Positions 28,552 to 36,328 of a stretch of DNA of 64,000 nucleotides are shown here, one piece after another; position 1 is the stretch's first letter, and each line of letters opens with the position of its first letter. Under the pieces are notes generated by a model. That model was not told the origin of the DNA. It ran no database searches and saw only the letters and a list, made by a program, of their open reading frames with translations. Position numbers and translations under genes: made by a program. Source of the stretch: Tsukamurella sp. PLM1 (GTDB taxonomy: Bacteria; Actinomycetota; Actinomycetes; Mycobacteriales; Mycobacteriaceae); the NCBI RefSeq assembly GCF_023168325.1, contig NZ_AP025688.1, forward strand, positions 2,170,001-2,234,000, written 5' to 3'.

Positions 28552-30105
28552 GTGACGGAGGGCATTGGCGACAAACCGCGGGAGCAGTGGGGGACGCGAA
28601 CGGGATTCCTGTTGGCGGCCATCGGCTCGGCGGTGGGTCTCGGCAACATCTGGCGCTTCCCCAAGGAGGCTTACGACAACGGCGGCGGGGCGTTCCTCGT
28701 TCCGTACCTCATCGCCCTCCTCACTGCGGGCATCCCGTTGCTGGTCTTCGAGTACGCGGTGGGGCACCGGGCACGCAAGAGTGCGCCGCGGGCGTACCGC
28801 CGGTTGTGGCGTCCGTTCGAGGCGGTCGCCTGGTGGCAGGTGGCGATCTGCTTCGTGATCGCCACCTACTACGCGGTGATCGTGGCGTGGTCGATCCGGT
28901 ACATCGGATTCTCGCTCGACAAGCGGTGGGGAGCGGATCCTGAGGGCTTCTTCAACAACGAGTTCCTGCATGTCAACGAGTCGCCGGGGATCTTCGCGGC
29001 GTTCGTTCCCGGCGTGCTGGTCCCGTTGATCGCCGTGTGGGTGATCACGCTCGGCGTGCTCGCGATCGGCGTCAAGCGCGGCATCGAGATCGCCAACAAG
29101 ATCTTCATCCCGTTGCTGGTGGTCCTGTTCCTGATCCTGGTCGTGCGGGCGCTGTTCCTGCCCGGCGCGATGGAGGGCCTCAACGCATTCTTCACGCCGG
29201 ACTGGTCGCGGATCCTCGACGGCACCGTCTGGACCGCCGCCTACGGCCAAATCTTCTTCTCGCTGTCGGTCGGCTTCGCGATCATGGTCACGTACGCCTC
29301 GTACCTGAAGAAGAAGGCCGACCTGACCGGCTCGGCCATGGTCGCCGGATTCGCCAACAGCTCGTTCGAGATCCTCGCGGGCATCGGCGTGTTCGCCACG
29401 CTGGGCTTCATGGCGGCGCAGACCTCGCAGCCGATCAGCGATGTGGTTTCCGGCGGGCCCGGCCTGGCGTTCGTGGCCTTCCCCCAGATCATCTCGGAGC
29501 TCAGCAGCGGGTCCGCCCTGTTCGGCGTCCTGTTCTTCGGCTCCTTGGTGCTCGCCGGGCTCACGTCCCTGATCAGCATCGTGCAGGTGATCGTCGCGGC
29601 GGTCCAGGACCGCCTGGGTATCGGCCGGGTCGCGGCGGTCGCGCTGGTCGGCGGGGCCACCGGCCTGGTTTCCATCGCGCTGTTCCCGACGCGCAACGGG
29701 CTGTACATCCTCGACGTGGCGGACCACTGGATCAACCAATACGGCATCCTGCTGGCCGCGCTCGTCGCCGTGGTCGTGGCGGGCGTGCTCGGCAAGCTCC
29801 CGATGCTGCAGCGCCACGTGGACGGCGTGTCCAGCGTCAAGATGGGCCGGGTGTGGATCTTCCTGATCGGCGTCCTCACCCCGGTCATGCTGGTGTTCAT
29901 GATGTTCCGCAGCCTGCAGTCGGAACTGTCCGAGAACTACGGCGGCGGCAGCTACCCGATCGGCTACCTGCTCACCCTCGGGTGGGGCGTCGCGGCGGCG
30001 GCCCTCCTGTTCGGCGTCGTCATGGCTGCTCTGCCCAACAAGAAGGCCGATGCCGAGGACGCGCTCGTCGGCGACGGAGAAGACGCGAAGGAGAGGGTGT
30101 CGTGA
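28552..30105 (+). CDS. metP: MetP-type sodium-dependent amino-acid transporter (NSS/SNF family)
   Basis: The 517-residue protein has about twelve membrane helices and the NSS N-terminal signature WGTRTGFLLAAIGSAVGLGNIWRFP, which binds sodium and substrate. MetP with MetS was shown in Corynebacterium glutamicum to take up methionine and alanine with sodium. I start at GTG 28552, 6 nt after GGAGG; GTG 28549 is too close to it. The small gene at 30102 overlaps its stop, which supports the MetP assignment over other NSS carriers. Confidence 0.88.
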   Translation: MTEGIGDKPREQWGTRTGFLLAAIGSAVGLGNIWRFPKEAYDNGGGAFLVPYLIALLTAGIPLLVFEYAVGHRARKSAPRAYRRLWRPFEAVAWWQVAICFVIATYYAVIVAWSIRYIGFSLDKRWGADPEGFFNNEFLHVNESPGIFAAFVPGVLVPLIAVWVITLGVLAIGVKRGIEIANKIFIPLLVVLFLILVVRALFLPGAMEGLNAFFTPDWSRILDGTVWTAAYGQIFFSLSVGFAIMVTYASYLKKKADLTGSAMVAGFANSSFEILAGIGVFATLGFMAAQTSQPISDVVSGGPGLAFVAFPQIISELSSGSALFGVLFFGSLVLAGLTSLISIVQVIVAAVQDRLGIGRVAAVALVGGATGLVSIALFPTRNGLYILDVADHWINQYGILLAALVAVVVAGVLGKLPMLQRHVDGVSSVKMGRVWIFLIGVLTPVMLVFMMFRSLQSELSENYGGGSYPIGYLLTLGWGVAAAALLFGVVMAALPNKKADAEDALVGDGEDAKERVS

Positions 30106-30215
30106 CCGCATCCGCGATCATCATGCTGGTCGTCTCGACGATGATCCTGTGGGGTGGACTCGTCGGCGCGGTGGTGAACTTCCGCCGCCACCCCGAGCTC
30201 GACGGCGACGAGTGA
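30102..30215 (+). CDS. metS: MetS, small subunit of the methionine/alanine importer
   Basis: This 37-residue protein consists of one membrane helix (AIIMLVVSTMILWGGLVGAVV) followed by NFRRHPELDGDE, the family hallmark. It is required with MetP for uptake in C. glutamicum. GTG 30102 overlaps the metP stop, and GGAG near 30090 can serve as ribosome-binding site. It lies 3 nt from the stop of the convergent SDR gene. Genes this short are easily missed. Confidence 0.85.
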   Translation: MTASAIIMLVVSTMILWGGLVGAVVNFRRHPELDGDE

Positions 30216-30218
30216 CCG

Positions 30219-30936
30219 TCAGCTGATCACATCGATCACGGCCTCCGGTGCCGACCGCTCGTCGACCAGGCGCCACACGGTCTCGGCCAGGTCGTCCGGC
30301 CGCAGCGTGATCGCGGCGAGATCCGCCGGGGGCATGGAATCCGCCATCGCGGCGGCGATGTCGCCCCCGGCGATCATGCCGCCCACGGTGAGGGTGCCGG
30401 CGTACACGCCTTCGGCGCGAGCGCGGCGTGCAGGTTGAGCGCGTACGCACGGTAGGCCGAAGCGACGAGGGTCAGCGCGCCGAGATGTGGCATGGGCACC
30501 ACACTGCTCAGACCGCCCACCACGAGGAACGCGCCGCCGTGCGCCCGCAGTTCGGGCAGCACCGCGGTCGCGAACTCGACGACAGGTGCCACACCGGAGA
30601 GCGCCTCCGTGGCCTCGGCCGGTTCCAGCTCCGTGATCGGTGCGAGGGCGACGGGCGTGCCGGTCCCGAAGTAGGCGGTATCGATCCGGCCGAAACGCTC
30701 ACGGACCGCGTCCACGACGCCCGCGACCGCGCCGGGGCGGGAGACGTCCACTGCGAACGCGGCGGCGTCGATGCCGAGTGCACGGAGCTCGTCGAGATAA
30801 CCCGGATGGCGGCCCACGGAACGCGAGACGAGCGCGACGCGGTAGCCGCGGCGGCCGAAGGCCCGGGCGACGGACATCCCGAGCCCGGGGCCCGCACCGA
30901 GGACGAGCAGGACGGGGAGGAGTTAGTTGAGGTCAT
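30219..30936 (-). CDS. Short-chain dehydrogenase/reductase (two frame breaks)
   Basis: The Rossmann start VLLVLGAGPGLGMSVARAFGRRGYRVALVSRS, the acidic AFAVDVSRPG and the C-terminal GVYAGTLTVGGMI are clear. The usual YxxxK is replaced by SAYRAYALNLHAAL, so activity may be altered. Two runs break it: GGGG 30914-30917, where one added base joins the core to ATG 30936 (MTSTNSS), and CC 30409-30410. The ATG lies inside the palindrome at 30936-30963. It is divergent from a TetR gene, its likely regulator. Confidence 0.7.
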
Positions 30937-30963
30937 ACTCAACTTAGTACCAGAAGTTGAGTA
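30936..30963. promoter_or_regulatory. 28-bp palindromic operator between SDR and TetR genes
   Basis: Perfect 10-bp arms TACTCAACTT (30936-30945) and AAGTTGAGTA (30954-30963) flank an 8-bp spacer. Outer GAGG/CCTC extends the symmetry. It overlaps the SDR start codon and sits just upstream of the TetR promoter, the usual place for a TetR operator controlling both genes. Confidence 0.7.
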
Positions 30964-30978
30964 CGTCCTCAAGATCGG

Positions 30979-30984
30979 TATGCT
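30979..30984 (+). promoter_or_regulatory. -10 box of TetR promoter
   Basis: TATGCT lies 7 nt before ATG 30992, 15 bp after the palindrome. Confidence 0.5.
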
Positions 30985-30991
30985 GGGAGTC

Positions 30992-31557
30992 ATGTCTCCC
31001 CGAGCCGATGCGGTACGGAACCGGCAGAAGTTGGTCGACGCCGCGCGCGAATCGTTCTCCGAACACGGCGTCGACGTGTCGCTCGAACGGATCGCCAAAC
31101 GCGCGGGCGTGAGCATCGGAACCCTGTACAACCACTTCGCCGACCGCGGCGAACTGGTGGATGCGGTCCTGCCCGATCGTCTCGCATACCTCGACGCACT
31201 CGCCGCCGCGGCGGACGCGGAACCCGATCCGTGGACGGCGTTCGAGGGCTTCCTCGACGCCCTGATCGCGGCACAGGCCAGCGACCGCACCGTCAACGAG
31301 GCAGTGGCCAGGGAGCCGTCGGCGAGGTCGACATCGTCGCCGAGTGCGGGCGCGCCGGCGGCGCCGTCCTCGCCGTCCTCGACCGCGCGCACACCGCCGG
31401 GGTCGTTCGCCCGGACTTCGGCTTCGACGACCTCGCGACGCTCATGGTCGCGGTGGCGAACGTGATCGCGCTGAACCCGGGCGACGATGTCGCGTGGCGC
31501 CGCCACCTCGGCTTCGTGCTCGACGGTGTCCGTAATCCCCGGGCCGCCGAACGCTGA
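30992..31557 (+). CDS. TetR-family transcriptional regulator (one frameshift)
   Basis: The N-terminal helix-turn-helix is typical: [47 protein letters not shown]. The C-terminal ligand domain follows after a break at GGG 31311-31313; one added G gives [28 protein letters not shown]. Total about 188 residues. It is divergent from the SDR gene with a palindrome between them, so it probably represses both, with the SDR substrate or product as ligand. Confidence 0.82.
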
Positions 31558-31570
31558 TGACACCGGAGGG

Positions 31571-31576
31571 TATGTT
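31571..31576 (+). promoter_or_regulatory. -10 box of leaderless pafA promoter
   Basis: TATGTT lies 6 nt before GTG 31583. Confidence 0.6.
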
Positions 31577-31582
31577 CGAGTC

Positions 31583-32939
31583 GTGCAGCGGCGAATCATG
31601 GGTATCGAGACCGAGTTCGGTGTCACGTGTACGTTCCACGGGCACCGCCGACTGAGCCCCGACGAGATCGCCCGGTACCTGTTCCGGCGCGTCGTGTCCT
31701 GGGGCGCAGTTCGAACGTGTTCCTGCAGAACGGGTCGCGCCTGTACCTCGACGTCGGCAGCCACCCGGAGTACGCGACCGCGGAGTGCGATTCGGTGCTC
31801 CAGCTCGTCACCCATGACAAGGCGGGGGAGCGCGTCCTGGAGGACCTGCTGCTCGACGCGGAGCAGCGGCTGCAGGACGAGGGCATCGGCGGCGACATCT
31901 ACCTGTTCAAGAACAACACCGATTCGGCGGGCAACTCGTACGGCTGCCACGAGAACTACCTGGTGGGCCGCGTGGGCGAGTTCTCCCGCATCGCCGATGT
32001 GCTGCTCCCGTTCCTGGTGACCCGGCAGCTGATCTGCGGCGCGGGGAAGGTGCTGCTGACGCCGAAGAACGCGACGTACTGCCTGAGCCAGCGCGCCGAG
32101 CACATCTGGGAGGGCGTCTCGAGTGCCACCACGCGGAGCCGGCCCATCATCAACACCCGCGACGAGCCGCACGCCGACGCCGAGAAGTACCGGCGGCTTC
32201 ACGTGATCGTGGGCGACTCGAACATGTCCGAGACGACGACGATGCTCAAGGTGGGCACCGCGCACCTGGTGCTCGAGATGATCGAGGCGGGCGTCCAATT
32301 CCGGGACTTCTCGCTGGACAACCCGATCCGCGCCATCCGCGAGGTCAGCCACGACACCACGGGTCGGCACGAGGTGCGGCTCGCGGGCGGACGGCAGGCG
32401 GGCGCCCTGGACATCCAGCGCGAGTACTACGCCAAGGCGGTCGACTACCTCGCCACGCGCGAGCCCGATGAGCAGCTCAGCAGGGTCGTCGACCTGTGGG
32501 CCGCACGCTCGACGCGGTCGAGACGCAGGACTTCTCCGGGGTCGACACCGAGATCGACTGGGTGATCAAGCGCAAGCTCTTCCAGCGGTACCTCGACAAG
32601 TACTCGATGGACCTCGCGGACCCCAAGATCGCGCAGCTCGACCTCGCGTACCACGACATCAAGCGCGGCCGCGGCGTGTTCGATGTGCTGCAGCGCCGCG
32701 GGATGGCCGCGCGGGTCACCTCCGACGAGGCCGTCGACGCCGCGGTGAAGAATCCGCCGGAGACGACCCGCGCGAAGCTCCGGGGCGAATTCATCACCGC
32801 CGCACAGGCTGCCGGACGGGACTTCACCGTCGACTGGGTGCATCTCAAGCTCAACGACCAGGCGCAGCGCACCGTGCTGTGCAAGGACCCGTTCCGCAAC
32901 GTCGACGAGCGCGTGGAGCGATTGATCGCGTCGATGTAG
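31583..32939 (+). CDS. pafA: PafA, Pup-protein ligase (two frame breaks)
   Basis: PafA uses ATP to phosphorylate the C-terminal Glu of Pup and links it to substrate lysines. The joined protein of about 453 residues shows [14 protein letters not shown] (metal Glu), [15 protein letters not shown] (catalytic Asp), [37 protein letters not shown] and the C-terminal Pup-binding domain ending ERLIASM. The start is GTG 31583. Breaks lie at 31701-31706 (GGGGC) and GGG 32498-32500; one base each restores [12 protein letters not shown] and [15 protein letters not shown] tandem repeat follows its stop. Confidence 0.94.
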
Positions 32940-32986
32940 CCGCGCGATATCGCGTCGATGTAGCCGCGCGTCATCGCGTCGATGTG
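32925..32986 (+). repeat. 24-bp tandem repeat across the pafA stop codon
   Basis: A 24-bp unit starts at 32925 and again at 32949; 22 bases of the first two copies are identical. A partial third copy (ATCGCGTCGATGTG) starts at 32973. The first copy contains the last pafA codons (Ile-Ala-Ser-Met) and TAG; each unit repeats GTCGATGTAG. The period is a multiple of three. Confidence 0.8.
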
Positions 32987-33008
32987 AGACGCGCACGCGC
33001 ATAGAACG

Positions 33009-33014
33009 TAAGAT
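33009..33014 (+). promoter_or_regulatory. -10 box of leaderless pafB promoter
   Basis: TAAGAT lies 6 nt before GTG 33021. It separates pafBC from pafA transcriptionally. Confidence 0.6.
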
Positions 33015-33020
33015 CGAGAC

Positions 33021-33989
33021 GTGGCAACTTCGCGTATCGAGCGGCTCACCAACTTGGTGATCTGCCTCCTGTACACGCAACGTCCGCTGGATCGGGATTA
33101 CATCAGGGCGAACGTGTTCGGGTACGACCCGCACTCGGATGACGATGCTTTCGAGCGCATGTTCGAGCGCGACAAGGCGGACCTGCGGGAACTCGGCGTA
33201 CCCATCGAGGTCGCCCCGGTGTCCCGGATCAACTCCGCGACCGGGTACCGCATCGCGCTCGACGAGTACGCGCTCGGCGAGATCGACCTGGACGCCGACG
33301 AAGCGATGGCGGTCGCGGTCGCGTCCTCGCTGTGGCAGTCGCCGGAGCTGTCGTCCGCGGCGCAGTCCGCGGTGCAGAAGCTGCGCGCCGGCGGCATGGA
33401 CGTCACGGGCCCGGGCGCGGGCGTGGGCCCGGCGATCGCGCCGGACCACGGCGCCGAGGGGGCGTTGCTGGCGATGCTCGAGGGCATCGATCGTCGCCGC
33501 CAGGTCACGTTCGAGCACCGCGCCAACCCGGCGCAGCCCTACCTCGACCGGACGCTGCACCCGTGGGGCGTGGTCACGTTCCGCGGCAACGCCTACGCCG
33601 TGGGGCACGACGTCGCGCGGAACGCCGTGCGCACCTTCAAGCTCTCCCGCGTGCGGGGCGGCGCGGTGCTGCCCGCGGCGGCCACCGTCCGGCCGCCCGA
33701 GGGCTTCGACCTGCACGCCCACGTGGTCTCCACGATCGCCGAGCGCGACCCGGTCGGCACCGCCCGGGTCTGGGTCGCGCAGGGCCGGGGCGACGGGCTC
33801 CGCAGGCTCGCGTCCGCCCAGTCCGACGGTGTCTTCGGCGGCCGGGCCGGCACCGAGCTCATCGTCGAGGTGCGGTCCGTGGACGCGCTGGCCCGCGAGG
33901 TCACGGGCCTCGGCCCCGACGCAGTGGTGTTCGAGCCGCCAGAGCTGCGCCGGGCCGTGATCGACCGGCTGACGGCGGTGGCCGGATGA
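33021..33989 (+). CDS. pafB: PafB, WYL-domain transcription regulator
   Basis: PafB and PafC together activate LexA-independent DNA-damage genes in mycobacteria. The 322-residue protein starts with a winged helix (SRIERLTNLVICLLYTQRPLDRDYI), has a central helical part and a WYL domain (QVTFEHRANPAQPYLDRTLHPWGVVTFRGNAYAVGHDV). The WYL tripeptide itself appears as a variant. A C-terminal extension follows. pafC starts inside its stop codon. Confidence 0.93.
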   Translation: MATSRIERLTNLVICLLYTQRPLDRDYIRANVFGYDPHSDDDAFERMFERDKADLRELGVPIEVAPVSRINSATGYRIALDEYALGEIDLDADEAMAVAVASSLWQSPELSSAAQSAVQKLRAGGMDVTGPGAGVGPAIAPDHGAEGALLAMLEGIDRRRQVTFEHRANPAQPYLDRTLHPWGVVTFRGNAYAVGHDVARNAVRTFKLSRVRGGAVLPAAATVRPPEGFDLHAHVVSTIAERDPVGTARVWVAQGRGDGLRRLASAQSDGVFGGRAGTELIVEVRSVDALAREVTGLGPDAVVFEPPELRRAVIDRLTAVAG

Positions 33990-34963
33990 GCGCACCGTCG
34001 AAACAGCCCAGCCGGCAGATGCAGCGCCTGGCCCGCTGGCTCAACGTGATCCCGTACTTCCGCTCGCACCCGGATGCCGATCTGGACCGTGCGGCGGCGG
34101 ACCTCGGGATCACCGTCGCGCAGCTGCGTAAGGACATCTCGGGGCTCACGATGTGCGGCCTGCCCGGCATGTTCCCCGGCGATCTCATCGAGATCGACTA
34201 CGACGAGACCGGCGTCGACATCGACTTCAGCGCCAACCTGGACCGGCCGCTCAAGCTCACCGGGGCGGAGGCGGCGTCGCTGCTGCTCGCGCTGCGCGGC
34301 CTGGCGGACTCGCCGGGCGTCGCCGACCCGGCGGCGGTCCTGCGCGCCATCGCCAAGGTCGAGGCCGCCGTGGCCGGGGCCGGCCGCGAGACGATCGCCG
34401 CGATCGACGGCGTCGATGAGGCGGCCGACAGCGCCGTCGCGCGCACCGTCCGGACGGCGATCAGCGACGGCCGCGCCCTGCACCTGCGCTACTACTCGGC
34501 GACGCGGGACGCCGCGACCGAGCGCGACGTCGACCCGATCTCGCTGGACACCTTCGCCGGGAATTCCTACCTGCAGGCGTGGTGCCGGCGCAGCGAGGGG
34601 CTGCGCATGTTCCGACTCGACCGCATCGACGACGTGCGGGTCCTCGACGAGCCGGCCGTGGTGCCGGAACACGTCGAGCCCGCGGCCGGGTTGTTCGACG
34701 GTGCCGCCCCCGACGACCTGACCACCGCCGTCCTGGAGGTGGGGCCCGGCGCCGCCTGGGCCCTGGAGTACCACCCGTTCACCGTGCTCTCGGACGGTGC
34801 CCTGGAGGGCGGCCCGGTCACCGCGAGCATGCAATACGCTACCGAGGCGTGGATGGTGCGGTTCGTGCTCAGTTTCGGCGGGGAGCTGACGGTGCGCGGC
34901 CCGCAGTCGCTGGCGGACGCGGTGGCCCGTCGCGCCGCGGCCGGGCTCGCCAACTATTCATGA
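33986..34963 (+). CDS. pafC: PafC, WYL-domain transcription regulator
   Basis: The 325-residue paralogue of PafB begins with RQMQRLARWLNVIPYFRSHPDADLDRAAADLGITVAQLRKDI, a winged helix. It continues to a WYL domain (LHLRYYSATRDAATERDVDPISLDTFAGNSYLQAWCRRSEGLRMFRLDRI). ATG 33986 overlaps the pafB stop (ATGA), so the two are made in step, consistent with the PafBC heterodimer. Confidence 0.93.
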   Translation: MSAPSKQPSRQMQRLARWLNVIPYFRSHPDADLDRAAADLGITVAQLRKDISGLTMCGLPGMFPGDLIEIDYDETGVDIDFSANLDRPLKLTGAEAASLLLALRGLADSPGVADPAAVLRAIAKVEAAVAGAGRETIAAIDGVDEAADSAVARTVRTAISDGRALHLRYYSATRDAATERDVDPISLDTFAGNSYLQAWCRRSEGLRMFRLDRIDDVRVLDEPAVVPEHVEPAAGLFDGAAPDDLTTAVLEVGPGAAWALEYHPFTVLSDGALEGGPVTASMQYATEAWMVRFVLSFGGELTVRGPQSLADAVARRAAAGLANYS

Positions 34964-35058
34964 AGTGGACATGTCCGACGGGGCTTCGCCGGGCGATCCT
35001 GGTGGACGCGGTCCGGTAGTCTCAATAGAGATATTCGCGAAGTAAGTGAGGCATCATC

Positions 35059-35310
35059 ATGGGCTGGCATACCCCGACGTTCTGGATCATCGCCGCGGTG
35101 GTCCTGCTGATCCTGTTCGGCGGCAAGAAGCTGCCCGACGCGGCGCGTGGCCTGGGCCGCTCCATGCGCATCTTCAAGAGCGAGATGGACGAGATGAAGA
35201 CCGAGGGCGAGACGAAGGCGCGGACCGAGCAGCCGCAGGCGCAGGTCACGGACGCTCCGATCGATGTCCAGACGGTGCAGCCGTCCGAGGCCGATCGCAA
35301 GTCGGCGTAG
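35059..35310 (+). CDS. tatA: TatA, twin-arginine translocase pore subunit
   Basis: TatA oligomers form the passage for folded proteins. The 83-residue protein has one N-terminal membrane helix ([18 protein letters not shown]), the hinge [14 protein letters not shown], an amphipathic helix ([14 protein letters not shown]) and an acidic Gln-rich tail. GTGAGG at 35047-35052 serves as a weak ribosome-binding site. tatC follows after 13 nt. The order pafBC-tatA-tatC-helY is the same as in mycobacteria. Confidence 0.95.
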   Translation: MGWHTPTFWIIAAVVLLILFGGKKLPDAARGLGRSMRIFKSEMDEMKTEGETKARTEQPQAQVTDAPIDVQTVQPSEADRKSA

Positions 35311-35323
35311 TCCCACCCTCCCT

Positions 35324-36328
35324 TTGAAGATCCCGTTCGATCCGCGTCGTCGTCGTGCCGTCGTCAACCCCGACGGCACGATGTCGATCGTGGAGCACCT
35401 CTACGAGCTCCGCACACGACTGCTCTGGTCGCTGTTCGCCATCGTGCTCACCTCGATCGTCGGCTTCTGGTGGTACAGCCACGGGCCGTTCGGTCTGCCG
35501 TCCACCGGACACCTCCTCACGGGCCCCTACTGTGACCTGCCCGCCACCTCGCGCGCCGCGATCACGCGCGACGGCGAGTGCCGGCTCCTTGCGACCGGCG
35601 TCTTCGACCAGTTCAACCTGCGCCTGAAGGTGGCCGTCGCTACCGGGGTGTTGATGGCCTGCCCGGTGTGGCTCTACCAGATCTGGGCGTTCATCGTGCC
35701 CGCCCTCCACCGCAACGAGAAGCGCTACACCGCGACGTTCGTGGCGCTCGGTGGCATCCTGTTCATCAGCGGCGCGGTTCTGGGCTACCTGATGATCACC
35801 AGCGCGTTCAACTTCTTCCTATCGGTGGGCAACGAGACCCAGGTGACCGCGTTGCAGGGGCCGGATTACTTCAGCTTCGTGCTGAACGTCATGGCGATCT
35901 TCGGGATCAGTTTCGAGCTTCCGCTGTTCATCATCGCGCTCAACCTCGTCGGGGTCCTCAAATACGCCAAGCTCAAGCAGTGGCGGCGCGGTCTGCTGCT
36001 CTCGATGTTCATATTCGCGGCGTTCCTGACCCCGACCGGCGACCCGTTCACCATGCTGACTCTGGGCGCTGCGCTCGCCGTCCTGCTCGAGCTCTCAATC
36101 CAGTTCGCGCGGTGGAACGACAACCGAAGGCGCCGCAAGAACGGGGACGACGCCTGGGAAGGCGAGTTGGACGACGAGACGGCGTCCCCGGCACCGTCGG
36201 CCCCGCAGCCGGTCGGAGCGAGCGCGAGCCCGGGGAGCGGCACCGTCGGGCCCGCGACGCCGGTCGGACAGCCCGAGAAGCTGATGCGCACGTCGATCCC
36301 GCGTTCGGGGTTCGATGACGTCCTCTGA
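35324..36328 (+). CDS. tatC: TatC, twin-arginine signal receptor subunit
   Basis: TatC binds twin-arginine signal peptides and recruits TatA. The 334-residue protein has six membrane helices, MSIVEHLYELRTRLLWSL at the first cytoplasmic segment, the periplasmic loop with ECRLLATGVFDQFNLRLKVA, and FGISFELPLFIIALN. A Pro/Ser-rich tail of about 75 residues follows. I start at TTG 35324 because relatives have 15-20 residues before the MSIVEH methionine and no other start exists after the tatA stop; ATG 35381 is the alternative. Confidence 0.93.
   Translation: MKIPFDPRRRRAVVNPDGTMSIVEHLYELRTRLLWSLFAIVLTSIVGFWWYSHGPFGLPSTGHLLTGPYCDLPATSRAAITRDGECRLLATGVFDQFNLRLKVAVATGVLMACPVWLYQIWAFIVPALHRNEKRYTATFVALGGILFISGAVLGYLMITSAFNFFLSVGNETQVTALQGPDYFSFVLNVMAIFGISFELPLFIIALNLVGVLKYAKLKQWRRGLLLSMFIFAAFLTPTGDPFTMLTLGAALAVLLELSIQFARWNDNRRRRKNGDDAWEGELDDETASPAPSAPQPVGASASPGSGTVGPATPVGQPEKLMRTSIPRSGFDDVL

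Noticed and set aside
32925..32986. CRISPR array
   Set aside because: The repeats are directly tandem with almost no spacers and overlap the pafA coding end; no cas genes are present.
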